This document shows, one piece after another, positions 8,629 to 16,613 of a stretch of DNA of 64,000 bases. Source of the DNA: Firmicutes bacterium UBA4882. GTDB taxonomy: Bacteria; Bacillota; UBA4882. The stretch lies in NCBI GenBank assembly GCA_002399265.1, contig DHDG01000039.1:24443-88442 (forward strand), written 5' to 3'. The notes beneath the pieces were generated by a model. It made no database searches. It saw nothing but the letters and a program-made list of their open reading frames with translations, and had not been told where the DNA came from. Each line of letters starts with the position of its first letter. The first letter of the stretch is position 1. Made by a program: the position numbers and the translations under genes.

Positions 8629-9918
8629 TTGGTGGCAATCCGATTGGCTTACTTTTCGCCGCTGAAACCGGTGCAGTCTGGCATCTCGGATTATTCGGCT
8701 GACTTACTGCCTTATTTGGCAGAGCAATTCGACACCTCCTTGGTAACAGATTATTATCAGCCTGCCTTGACAGGCCAACTAGCCCGGTTGCCGATCATGA
8801 ATCCGGAAGAATTTTGGCGGCGTCGCAGGGACTTCTTTCCTTGTTACCAAATGGGTAACAGCGTTTACCATCAATACATGCTTGCCTGTATGAAAGCCAA
8901 TCCGGGTCTACTTACATTACATGATGTGAATCTGCGGGGGCTGTTTAATTTTCTGGCAGCTGCGCGCACAATACCGGAAGGTTGGCACATCCCTGGATCT
9001 AATTTGGAACCGGAGTTAAACAGTCCTTGTGTTAACCTTGCTTTAGGCGTGGTGGTCCACAGCAGCTACGCCGTCAACCTGCTGCGCAAGAAATACCCGG
9101 GACTTTACCTTCAGAAAATCAACATGGGAGTTGCACCGCCGCCGCCTGATATCGATCAGCAATTGGCGCGCCAACAGCTAGGCATTAGCAGCACAGAATT
9201 CGCCATTGGCTCCTTTGGCCACATCATTCCGAAAAAACGCATTCATATCTTTTTGGAAGCTTTTGCTGCATTCAGTAGCAGTTATCCCAAAGCGCGTTAC
9301 TATCTGGTCGGTAAAAGCGCCGATCATTACCCGTTGGAGATCATTAGACGGCTCGGCCTTGATAACCGGGTTGTGATCACAGGCTATACAGATACCGAGC
9401 TCTTTAATAAATACTTACATGCCATGGACGTCTGCGTCAACCTGCGTTATCCGGAGGATGGCGAGACCAGTGCCACTATGATTCGGGCATTTGCAGCCGC
9501 GAAACCAGTCTTGTACACACCGTGCGGCGCAGGCGCCGAATTACCGGCGGGGATCGCTTTACCAATCCCGGCTAATTCTTCTGAAATCAGGCTGATTACC
9601 ACAACTCTGATCCGGCTTTGCCTTGAACCTCTCCTCAGCAAGCTAATCGGAGAAAAGGCTCGCCGCTATTACAACGCCAATCATTTACCCGAAAGGACCG
9701 CCGCAGATTACATACGGATGATTACCACCCTTAGTGGCGGTAGCGGTACCGGTTTCGGTGGGAACGGCAGTGTCGGAGACAGCGCTGGCCGCGGCCTGGG
9801 CACCGCCAAGCAAAGCAACAAATCCGAATTCATGCACGGAGGGAACGGTAGTGAAAATAGGAGTGGATCTGCAGGCAATTCAGGGAACGTACAGCGACCG
9901 TGGAATCGGATTCTATAA
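8629..9918 (+). CDS. GT4-family glycosyltransferase
   Basis: 429 residues from TTG at 8629 (or GTG at 8632) behind GGGAAGGGGG. The N-terminus IRLAYFSPLKPVQSGISDYS is the nucleotide-binding start of GT-B enzymes. The C-terminal half has GSFGHIIPKKRI, VVITGYTDTELFNKYLHAMDVCVNLRYP and a GETSATMIRAFAAAKPVL segment, in the place of the usual E-x7-E donor-binding motif. The last ~60 residues are Gly/Ser/Asn-rich low complexity and overlap the next gene by 68 bases. A retaining glycosyltransferase acting in the cytosol on spore-surface or envelope glycan is likely; acceptor and donor are unknown. Confidence 0.85.
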   Translation: MVAIRLAYFSPLKPVQSGISDYSADLLPYLAEQFDTSLVTDYYQPALTGQLARLPIMNPEEFWRRRRDFFPCYQMGNSVYHQYMLACMKANPGLLTLHDVNLRGLFNFLAAARTIPEGWHIPGSNLEPELNSPCVNLALGVVVHSSYAVNLLRKKYPGLYLQKINMGVAPPPPDIDQQLARQQLGISSTEFAIGSFGHIIPKKRIHIFLEAFAAFSSSYPKARYYLVGKSADHYPLEIIRRLGLDNRVVITGYTDTELFNKYLHAMDVCVNLRYPEDGETSATMIRAFAAAKPVLYTPCGAGAELPAGIALPIPANSSEIRLITTTLIRLCLEPLLSKLIGEKARRYYNANHLPERTAADYIRMITTLSGGSGTGFGGNGSVGDSAGRGLGTAKQSNKSEFMHGGNGSENRSGSAGNSGNVQRPWNRIL

Positions 9919-11191
9919 TGAAAGTCTGTTCAAGAAAATAATCGCTGAAAAGCCCGCGCATATGGATTTCTTTTGGTTTTTGCAGCCTCAAAAACCGGTT
10001 CCGGAATTTGCCGCGCACTCAGGTCATTCCGTCTTAATGCCAGCGAAAAGGTCAGAACATTGGTACGCAGACATAATCAGTGAGTTGGAACTGGATGTCT
10101 TTCACTGCACCTGTCCTTTCGGCGACTTTCCAGTTCCCAATGTAAGCAATAGCGGTTGCGGGACTATTGCTACCATTTATGACTTAATCCCACTCAAGTT
10201 GCCGTTTTATTTCGCGGCAACCGTCAACAAGTCTGATTACATAAGCCGCCTACAGACATTGAAGAAATATCATAGCTTACTGACCATTTCTGACAGTGTC
10301 AAAGATGATATTAGACGCTATTTATCTTATCCGTCTGCGAAAATTTGCGTGATCGGAGCCGGAGTCGATGAGGAATTCTTTCAATGCCCGTCCAATAGCG
10401 ATAGGGCTTTGCGCAGTCAGTATCTCATTTCCCAGCCTTATCTATTATGCACCGGCGGGGATGATCCGCGCAAGAACATGCCACGTCTAATTGAAGCGTT
10501 TGGGCTGCTTCCGCCACGCATGTCATCCTGCAAACTAGTAATTGTCTGTGACCTTTCGCCAGCAACGCAAAAAGCACTGTTGGCAAAAGCTGCTGAAGTT
10601 GGTGTTCAGGAACGCCTGATTTTAACCGGTTTTGTGCCCAAAAGCACGCTGATTGCCCTCTACAGATTTGCGGCCGCTTTTGTGTTTCCATCTTTGGCGG
10701 AAGGTTTTGGGTTGCCAATACTGGAAGCCATGGCCTGTGGCACCCCGGTGATCGCTTCCTTTGGTCGACCGTTCACCGACGTGGCCGGAGATGCCGCAAT
10801 CTATTTTGATCCATATAACCCCCATTCAATTGCATTTGCAATGTGCGCTGTGCTGGACAATAAAACCACGCATTTCCTGCTCGGCCAGAAAGGCCTGAAA
10901 AAAGCCGCCTCAAAAACATGGAACGCTGTGGCTCATGCTGCCTTAGCTGCTTATGAGAAGGTCAATGTTAATATTGATCGCCGCCATCGCGCCAATGAAA
11001 GCCCGAAATTGGAACGGCTGCTGACAACGATCCCTCTATCCTTACAGAAAAAACCTGCTCAGCCAGCGGCAGCTTCAGCGCTAACTGCAGCTTCGACACT
11101 AGCGCAGCCGCTAGTACAGGCTCCCCCAAAAAGGCCTTCCGATATCCGGGTATGGCCGGCCGTGTCGCTCAAAAAAGGCTATTTATCCTGA
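9851..11191 (+). CDS. GT4-family glycosyltransferase
   Basis: 446 residues from GTG at 9851 with GGAGGG 7 bases upstream; a longer open frame back to 9734 is rejected because it lacks a site and encodes low-complexity sequence. The start VKIGVDLQAIQGTYSDRGIG is typical of mannosyltransferase-type GT4 proteins. LLCTGGDDPRKNMPRLIEAF and SLAEGFGLPILEAMACGTPVIA contain the full EGFGLPxLEA donor-binding motif. The C-terminal ~60 residues are Ala/Pro-rich. Translationally coupled to the preceding glycosyltransferase by overlap. Confidence 0.88.
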   Translation: MKIGVDLQAIQGTYSDRGIGFYNESLFKKIIAEKPAHMDFFWFLQPQKPVPEFAAHSGHSVLMPAKRSEHWYADIISELELDVFHCTCPFGDFPVPNVSNSGCGTIATIYDLIPLKLPFYFAATVNKSDYISRLQTLKKYHSLLTISDSVKDDIRRYLSYPSAKICVIGAGVDEEFFQCPSNSDRALRSQYLISQPYLLCTGGDDPRKNMPRLIEAFGLLPPRMSSCKLVIVCDLSPATQKALLAKAAEVGVQERLILTGFVPKSTLIALYRFAAAFVFPSLAEGFGLPILEAMACGTPVIASFGRPFTDVAGDAAIYFDPYNPHSIAFAMCAVLDNKTTHFLLGQKGLKKAASKTWNAVAHAALAAYEKVNVNIDRRHRANESPKLERLLTTIPLSLQKKPAQPAAASALTAASTLAQPLVQAPPKRPSDIRVWPAVSLKKGYLS

Positions 11192-11315
11192 TTGCGTCTG
11201 CGCCCGCAATTGGCCCGACGAAATTCCTTTTTTTACTGTCTGGAAAGTCGGAAAGACTATCAGGCCGCTACCATATGATTAGAAAGGAACATTTATGGAA
11301 GAGGAGCGGTGAGCC

Positions 11316-12398
11316 ATGAAAGCAGTCATCTTGGCGGGCGGATTAGGAACCAGGCTGCGTCCGATGACCTACCGACGCCCAAAACCCGTCATTTCTCTTA
11401 TGGGAAGACCTTTTCTGGAATTCCAAATTCGCTGGCTGGAATCATTTGGAGTGGAAGACATCGCTCTGTGCCTGCATTACCAAGCAGATCGGGTTGAGTC
11501 TGTTTTGGGAGACGGAAAACAATACGGCGTTCGTCTACATTACATCTTTGAGGAAACCCCCATGGGAACCGGCGGTGCCCTGGCAAACGCCGCATCTTTT
11601 TGGGGTCAGGATCGGCTTTTAGTCTTGAATGGTGACGTGTTGGTCAATTTTGATCTTTATAGCATGGTAGATATCCATGTGGCACGCAAGTCTGCTGCCA
11701 CAATCGCATTGGCGCGTGTTTCCGATCCGACTTCTTACGGCATGGTAATGGTGAAGCCAGACGGAAAAGTAGCGCGCTTCTTGGAAAAGCCGGCCTGGGA
11801 TCAGGTTTCAGTCCGTAGTATCAACGCCGGCGTCTATATTCTGGAGCCGGAAATACTAAAGTTTATCCCGGCAGATCGCGAAATTTCCATCGAACGCGAA
11901 ACATTTCCTGTACTCTTAAGCGCAGGTTTGCCGTTTTATTCCTACCGCGAACCATTTTACTGGCTGGATATTGGGACTCCGGAAAAACTGATGCAAGCCC
12001 ATTTTGATCTACTAGATCGTAGGATCTTTGCTAATTTGAATGGCAAACGGGTCAGTGATCACGTATGGGTCGATGATTCTGCCGAGCTGGGGGAGGGTGT
12101 CAGTCTGGTGCCTCCGGTTTTTATCGGAACGCAAGCCAAAATCGGGGCTGGTTCGACTATCGGACCATACGCGGTCATCGGCGCGCAAGCAATCGTAGAG
12201 AATGATTGTGAGATTCGCCGCTCTGTGCTTTATGAAAACACCATTGTTGGCGCTAACTGCTTTTTATCCTGGTCGCTATTGGATGAACAGTCGCAAATCA
12301 GAGAAGAAGCCAGTATTCAAGGCTTTCTATTTTCCGCGGACTCGGTAATCGGAAAAGGCTGCCGCACTATTAAAGCATCCGAAGCCATTGACTCATAG
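11316..12398 (+). CDS. NDP-sugar pyrophosphorylase (mannose-1-phosphate guanylyltransferase type)
   Basis: 360 residues; ATG after GAGGAGCGGTGAGCC. N-terminal nucleotidyltransferase domain with AGGLGTRLRPMTYRRPKP (G-rich loop and catalytic Arg/Lys), LNGDVL (metal-binding Asp), EKPAW and DIGTPEKL. The C-terminal part from about residue 255 has hexapeptide-repeat character (VFIGTQAKIGAGSTIGPYAVIG) of a left-handed beta-helix. The architecture fits GDP-mannose or dTDP-glucose pyrophosphorylases; the nearby GDP-mannose dehydratase-like gene favours GDP-mannose. It would provide activated sugar to the neighbouring glycosyltransferases. Confidence 0.85.
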   Translation: MKAVILAGGLGTRLRPMTYRRPKPVISLMGRPFLEFQIRWLESFGVEDIALCLHYQADRVESVLGDGKQYGVRLHYIFEETPMGTGGALANAASFWGQDRLLVLNGDVLVNFDLYSMVDIHVARKSAATIALARVSDPTSYGMVMVKPDGKVARFLEKPAWDQVSVRSINAGVYILEPEILKFIPADREISIERETFPVLLSAGLPFYSYREPFYWLDIGTPEKLMQAHFDLLDRRIFANLNGKRVSDHVWVDDSAELGEGVSLVPPVFIGTQAKIGAGSTIGPYAVIGAQAIVENDCEIRRSVLYENTIVGANCFLSWSLLDEQSQIREEASIQGFLFSADSVIGKGCRTIKASEAIDS

Positions 12399-12435
12399 AA
12401 TTTAGTCGTTTTCAAAACCAGAGGTGATTACCGCC

Positions 12436-13614
12436 ATGTTCAGGTACAGTAACACCACGTTCGGGTTCAGTAATGTGTCATCGTCAAAACCATGTCATGT
12501 AAATATCGTCGGGCCGGTATTCGAGCCTACCGGCTACGCGCAGTTGACCAGAAAACTAGCCATGGGGTTGGACGCCGCGGGCATTGCTGTCAGGATCGGC
12601 CCTATCAAATGGGGAGATGCACCAGAGGGCGTTGATTCCGCCACACGCCTCCGGCTGAATCGCCTGATCGGGGCACCGCTGGCGCAACGCATCACGATTC
12701 ATATCGGGCCACCAGATTTGTATCGTATTCCGGTCGCCGGGTATAGTATCCTGTTCGCTATGCTGGAATCCGACCGCATTCCAGCCCATTGGGCATCAGT
12801 CTGCAATGGCTTCAACGAGATCTGGGTTCCTACCGCATTTAACAAAAGTACTTTTGTCGCTGGCGGGATACGCCCCGGCAAAATCAGAATCGTCCCTTTG
12901 GGAGTGGATCACAGGCTGTTTTTACCACCCGCGGCTGGAACGCGTCCGCATCATCCGTTTACATTCCTGTCAGTGTTCGAGTGGATTCCGCGTAAAGGTT
13001 ATCATTGGCTCATTACAGCGTTTGCACGCATATTCAGCTCGAAGAACGTTCGCTTAGTGCTTAAGGTCCAGAAAAACGCCGGTTATCTGGACTGCCGCAC
13101 CCAAATTATCGCGGAAATCGAATCGCTCTGCAGCCAGGCTGGAAAAACGACCGCTGCACGGCAAATTGAGGTAATCAGCGAGATACTCAATGATAGCGCC
13201 ATGGCTTCATTATACGCCCATGCAGATTGTTTTGTCCTGCCCAGCAGCGGGGAGGGGTGGTGCTTCCCCATCGTGGAAGCAGCGGCCGCCGGTCTGCCAC
13301 TGATTACAACTGATTGGGCTGGCCCGGCCGCTTATCTTGACAGAAACAATGCGTACCTGATCCCGGTTAAGAGAATGGTTCCGGCTGGCACAGGCGATCC
13401 GTATCAGGACTTTCTATATGGCGGCAGCCAGTGGGCAGCACCGGATCCGGAAGTATTGGAACGCGCTATGATGGAAGTTTGGCAAAACCCTGCCTTAGCA
13501 TTTGTCCGAGCCGATTCCCAGCGTCAACATATTTTAGGCAATTTTTCCTGGGAATGCGTCATACTAAGGGTAACAGGCCATATCAGAGAGATTCACGGAA
13601 ATATGTCGCGATGA
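12436..13614 (+). CDS. GT4-family glycosyltransferase
   Basis: 392 residues from the ATG at 12436, with AGAGGTGA about 10 bases upstream; the GTG at 12424 lies within that site. Motifs: IVGPVFEPTGYAQLTR at the N-terminus, SVFEWIPRKGYHWLITAF at the start of the donor domain, and LPSSGEGWCFPIVEAAAAGLPLITT (the E-x7-E motif). An N-terminal GPxxxPTGYAxLTR pattern is shared with glycosyltransferases acting on surface glycans. It sits 37 bases after the pyrophosphorylase and ends 13 bases before the next glycosyltransferase, so co-transcription is likely. Confidence 0.85.
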   Translation: MFRYSNTTFGFSNVSSSKPCHVNIVGPVFEPTGYAQLTRKLAMGLDAAGIAVRIGPIKWGDAPEGVDSATRLRLNRLIGAPLAQRITIHIGPPDLYRIPVAGYSILFAMLESDRIPAHWASVCNGFNEIWVPTAFNKSTFVAGGIRPGKIRIVPLGVDHRLFLPPAAGTRPHHPFTFLSVFEWIPRKGYHWLITAFARIFSSKNVRLVLKVQKNAGYLDCRTQIIAEIESLCSQAGKTTAARQIEVISEILNDSAMASLYAHADCFVLPSSGEGWCFPIVEAAAAGLPLITTDWAGPAAYLDRNNAYLIPVKRMVPAGTGDPYQDFLYGGSQWAAPDPEVLERAMMEVWQNPALAFVRADSQRQHILGNFSWECVILRVTGHIREIHGNMSR

Positions 13615-13627
13615 GGAGTGGCCGGGC

Positions 13628-14692
13628 TTGAAGAAAATTTTATTTTTATGCCGAGATCGTCTGACAACCAATCGGGCAGGGGACACCATCCAGATCGAGC
13701 AAACAAAGCAAGCTCTGGAACGACTAAATGTCGAGGTGGACCTGATGACAACGTCCCAAGCTGAAAAGCCGGGTGCTTTTGTGGGACGTTTTTATGACGG
13801 AATCCACTTGTTTAATTTGATCCCGGTGGAAGAGACCTGGAGACAAGCCAGAATTGCAGATAGGCTTGGCATTCCATTCGCTCTGTCAACGATTTACTGG
13901 AACATCGAGGAATACTTGCAGAAAGGCGGAGAACGGAGCGCCTCAGCGAAGATTTGGTGGCGTCAGGCCCAAACAATCAGACGGCTCCTGGCAGACAGCG
14001 CTCAAATACTACTGCCCAATTCACTGGCAGAAAAGGAGCTGCTCCTTACGGATTTCGGGGAAGATCTGGCCTGGAAAATGCATATTGTTCCCAATGCCGT
14101 AGACCTGACGTTATCGGAAAACAGCCCTGAGCGATTCCGCACCCAGTTTGGCGTCAAGCGGCAATTTGTGCTCAGCGTGGGACGGATTGTGCGCCGCAAG
14201 AATCAGCTCGCGTTAATCCGCGCTTTGCAGAGTACTAATTTGCAGCTTGTTCTGATCGGTCCGGTCAATGATGCGGACTATTATCGCGAATGCCAAGCAG
14301 AAGCAAGCGACAAAGTGCGTTTTATTCCCGAGTTATCTTCGCAAATGCTGGCGTCCGCCTATGCGGCCGCCCGCGTCCATGCCCTGGTAAGCTGGTATGA
14401 TACTCCAGGCCTGGTATCTTTGGAGGCGGCTTTGATGCAGTGTCATATTGTCACTACCGATCGCGGTCCTACCAGAGAGTATTTTGGTGATGATGCTTTT
14501 TATTGCGCGCCGGACTCTCCAGAGTCGATTAAAAATGCGGTGCTTAATGCCTGGAAAGCTTCTGCCAACGATCAATTGCGGGACAAAGTCATCAAAAACT
14601 ACTCGTGGCAAAACTCAGCAGCAGCAACTTTGAAAGCCTATGATCATTTTGAAAAAGCAGGCGTGAAGACACGCCTGCTTGAGGAGGGATAG
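13628..14692 (+). CDS. GT4-family glycosyltransferase
   Basis: 354 residues from TTG at 13628 with GAGGAGTGG upstream. N-terminal KILFLCRDRLTTNRAGDTIQ includes the Gly/Asp donor-site loop. The donor domain starts at FVLSVGRIVRRKNQLALIRAL, and the tail motif is YDTPGLVSLEAALMQCHIV, in which E-to-P/G changes make the E-x7-E motif atypical. Last gene of the glycan cluster. Its last codons coincide with a hairpin that is the terminator of the convergent SPOCS gene, so the C-terminal residues AGVKTRLLEEG are partly dictated by that structure. Confidence 0.83.
   Translation: MKKILFLCRDRLTTNRAGDTIQIEQTKQALERLNVEVDLMTTSQAEKPGAFVGRFYDGIHLFNLIPVEETWRQARIADRLGIPFALSTIYWNIEEYLQKGGERSASAKIWWRQAQTIRRLLADSAQILLPNSLAEKELLLTDFGEDLAWKMHIVPNAVDLTLSENSPERFRTQFGVKRQFVLSVGRIVRRKNQLALIRALQSTNLQLVLIGPVNDADYYRECQAEASDKVRFIPELSSQMLASAYAAARVHALVSWYDTPGLVSLEAALMQCHIVTTDRGPTREYFGDDAFYCAPDSPESIKNAVLNAWKASANDQLRDKVIKNYSWQNSAAATLKAYDHFEKAGVKTRLLEEG
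14652..14680 (-). terminator. Terminator of the small SPOCS gene, embedded in the glycosyltransferase 3' end
   Basis: Read on the minus strand: AAGCAGGCGTG-tctt-CACGCCTGCTT followed by TTTC. The 11-bp stem is perfect and the T-run exists only on the minus strand. It lies inside the coding sequence that ends at 14692. Confidence 0.8.
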
Positions 14693-14699
14693 GGGAGAG

Positions 14700-15182
14700 T
14701 TATATGCACGACGCCGGGAAACACCAGATACCTCTGCCCTGTGCCGGACCGGTCGCAAATACTCCGCAATGACCGGTGAGGACATCGATCTGCTCCAGGC
14801 TGGCAACTTTGATTAATACATGAGCCACTACTTTTTCAAGCAAGACTCCGTTGCAGAGCTTGAAATCAACAAAAAGATCCTGCAAGAAATTCTCAACGAT
14901 GTGACCGGGCTGGGTGCCGGGAATATCAGCCGCGATAACGAATGGAATGTCTACCCCTGTATGGCGGACAAAGTTGTCAGCGTCAACCCAGAAAATCTGT
15001 TTATGAATGAACCCCTGTTTGACGACTTTATTTGGAAACACGTGATCCGTAACGTTCACCAAAGACGCTACTACGCGATCCACTTTAATGGCATCTGGAA
15101 GAGGAACATCAGCCGCCTCTACTATTTGCACCACTTTTTCCCCAACAACCCGCTCTGCTTTAATGCGAACTTTTTTCCACAT
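14700..15182 (-). CDS. Small single-SPOCS (DUF3794) protein, paralogue 1
   Basis: 160 residues from ATG at 15182, behind AGGCAGGTGG. Begins MWKKVRIKAERVVGE, followed by one SPOCS unit: DAIKVDRVVASLVNVTDHVFPNKVVKQGFIHKQIFWVDADN, VDIPFVIAADIPG and LLEKVVAHVLIKV, ending CGVFATGP. About 70% similar by eye to the neighbouring gene at 15415, with a nearly identical leader, so the two arose by tandem duplication. Likely a minor spore coat or spore-surface protein. Confidence 0.85.
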   Translation of the reverse strand: MWKKVRIKAERVVGEKVVQIVEAADVPLPDAIKVDRVVASLVNVTDHVFPNKVVKQGFIHKQIFWVDADNFVRHTGVDIPFVIAADIPGTQPGHIVENFLQDLFVDFKLCNGVLLEKVVAHVLIKVASLEQIDVLTGHCGVFATGPAQGRGIWCFPASCI

Positions 15183-15209
15183 TGAACTGTCCACCTGCCT
15201 TTCTGCTTT

Positions 15210-15237
15210 CAGCATATGGCCCAAAATCCCTGACTGT
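15210..15237 (-). promoter_or_regulatory. Putative sigma-K-like promoter of SPOCS paralogue 1
   Basis: Minus strand: AC, 17-base spacer, CATATGCTG (15218 down to 15210). The -10 and leader align with those of paralogue 2 (CATAAGCTG). Confidence 0.5.
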
Positions 15238-15312
15238 AACATGCCGAAAGCACAATCGCGTATTTATTTTATATCCCGATTCGTACCGACCGCCTCATCT
15301 CGTGCGCGTAAA

Positions 15313-15340
15313 GCGAGGCTATCCTTCCGGACAGCCTCGC
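15313..15340 (-). terminator. Terminator of SPOCS paralogue 2
   Basis: Minus strand: GCGAGGCTGTCC-ggaa-GGATAGCCTCGC, a 12-bp stem with one G-U pair, then TTTA. T-run is short. Confidence 0.65.
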
Positions 15341-15414
15341 CTCACCTAACATCTGAAGTCGCGATCTATATTGGTGATCTGGCCTCTAAAGCCTGTTATC
15401 ACGGAATCAGAGAA

Positions 15415-15900
15415 TTAGGGATCGCAACCGAAGAACTGAAATACTGTCTGCCCAGGGGCAGGGCCGCTTGAAAATACACCACATTGGCCTGTGATGACAT
15501 CAAGCTGCTCCAGGACGCTAACCTTCACCAGCACATGAGCGACTACTTTTTCGCATAAGAAGCCGTTGACCAGCTGGAAGTCGGTAAATACATCCTGCAG
15601 GAACAGTTCTACGATTTGACCTGGAGTGGCAGCAGGAATATCGCATGCCGCACAAAACGGAATATCCTGAGCGATATGTCTGACAGTGTTGGTAGAGTCA
15701 ACCCAGAATATTTGTTTGTGAACGAATCCCTGCAATACTACTTTGCCAGGGAAGAGATGATGGACGATATTAGTTAACGTGGCGACAATGCGATCCACCT
15801 TAATGGCACCCGGCAATGCGAGAGCCGGCGCCTCTTCCACAATTTGAGCGATGCATTCGCCGACTACTCGTTCAGCCTTAATACGGGCTTTCTTCCACAT
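15415..15900 (-). CDS. Small single-SPOCS (DUF3794) protein, paralogue 2
   Basis: 161 residues from ATG at 15900 behind AGGCAGGTG; a GTG three codons earlier overlaps that site and is rejected. MWKKARIKAERVVGE start, then a SPOCS unit with GAIKVDRIVATLTNI, VVLQGFVHKQIFWVDS, QDIPFCAACDIPA and CEKVVAHVLVKV, ending CGVFSSGP. Differences from paralogue 1 are spread evenly, as expected for an old duplication under constraint. Role inferred as spore-surface structural protein. Confidence 0.85.
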   Translation of the reverse strand: MWKKARIKAERVVGECIAQIVEEAPALALPGAIKVDRIVATLTNIVHHLFPGKVVLQGFVHKQIFWVDSTNTVRHIAQDIPFCAACDIPAATPGQIVELFLQDVFTDFQLVNGFLCEKVVAHVLVKVSVLEQLDVITGQCGVFSSGPAPGQTVFQFFGCDP

Positions 15901-15924
15901 TCGTGTCACCTGCCTTTCTGATTT

Positions 15925-15951
15925 CAGCTTATGCTGGCGATGGTCCTAAGT
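15925..15951 (-). promoter_or_regulatory. Putative sigma-K-like promoter of SPOCS paralogue 2
   Basis: Minus strand: AC (15951-15950), 16-base spacer, CATAAGCTG. Transcription would begin just before the conserved CAGAAAGGCAGGTG leader. Confidence 0.5.
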
Positions 15952-16019
15952 TTCGGGACAGCAGACCAACTTAATGCGCAAAGTGCTTTTAGCCGGACCG
16001 AGGCTTTGGTGTCGGGGCC

Positions 16020-16487
16020 TTAACGCCTGGATTCTAGTCCCGGGGGCGATGAACGGGCTCCTTTGCAATGAGGCGACCGGCGAATGGCAACATAATCAGG
16101 CACCTGCCAGGATGCTCTGGCGATCTGCATGCCATTTTCGAGAAAGACTTCAAAATTGATCAATTCCTTATAGAAGAAACTGCTGTCAAGGGCGGCTGCA
16201 AAGGTCGTTTCCGGAACTGGTTGGGCTATTATTACAGCTTCATGCCCCCGATAATAGACAAACAAGGGTCGAAAGCCATAGCAAGCCAAGATAATGCGGT
16301 CTGGAGGCCATTGCCATTGACCCTGGCTTTGGCTTGGGCAGTTTGCTTCATCGCGAAACTGAGCAAGGGTGGCGAAAACGCTAATACCGGATTGCTTGTT
16401 CTCATTGCTGTATTCTAAAAAGGATTCCGGATGTAAAGGGATGTACTCGACAGCAGGGAATGGGCAGATTTGACGGGGAACATTCAA
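16020..16487 (-). CDS. Unrecognised 155-residue protein with sporulation-type promoter
   Basis: ATG at 16487 with GGAGGCGAT 8 bases upstream, so translation is credible. No family recognised. The N-terminal part is Pro/aromatic-rich (CPFPAVEYIPLHPESFLEY); the middle holds a hydrophobic beta-like stretch (RIILACYGFRPLFVYYRG) and FFYKELINFEVFLENG; the tail is basic. No signal peptide or membrane segment. It follows the two small SPOCS genes and has the same type of upstream motif, so it is likely part of the same spore-surface regulon. Confidence 0.6.
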   Translation of the reverse strand: MNVPRQICPFPAVEYIPLHPESFLEYSNENKQSGISVFATLAQFRDEANCPSQSQGQWQWPPDRIILACYGFRPLFVYYRGHEAVIIAQPVPETTFAAALDSSFFYKELINFEVFLENGMQIARASWQVPDYVAIRRSPHCKGARSSPPGLESRR

Positions 16488-16516
16488 ATTGATCGCCTCC
16501 GCCGTGTAGTTTATTG

Positions 16517-16544
16517 CATCCTATGCTCAAATCCCAAAAATGGT
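16517..16544 (-). promoter_or_regulatory. Putative sigma-K-like promoter
   Basis: Minus strand: AC (16544-16543), 17-base spacer, CATAGGATG, upstream of the 16487 start codon. Confidence 0.45.
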
Positions 16545-16552
16545 TCAGTCAC

Positions 16553-16583
16553 AAAAAATAGGCTGTTCATTGCCGAACAGCCT
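16553..16583 (-). terminator. Terminator of the sigma/anti-sigma operon
   Basis: Minus strand: AGGCTGTTC-6 nt-GAACAGCCT followed by ATTTTTT. A perfect 9-bp stem 31 bases after the anti-sigma stop. Confidence 0.85.
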
Positions 16584-16613
16584 CAAAAGAATGGGGGATA
16601 TGAGTTTACGAGA

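Noticed and set aside
14820..15471. Plus-strand open frames of 121 and 127 codons
   Set aside because: Antisense to the two small SPOCS genes and their spacer; no ribosome sites and no recognisable domain.
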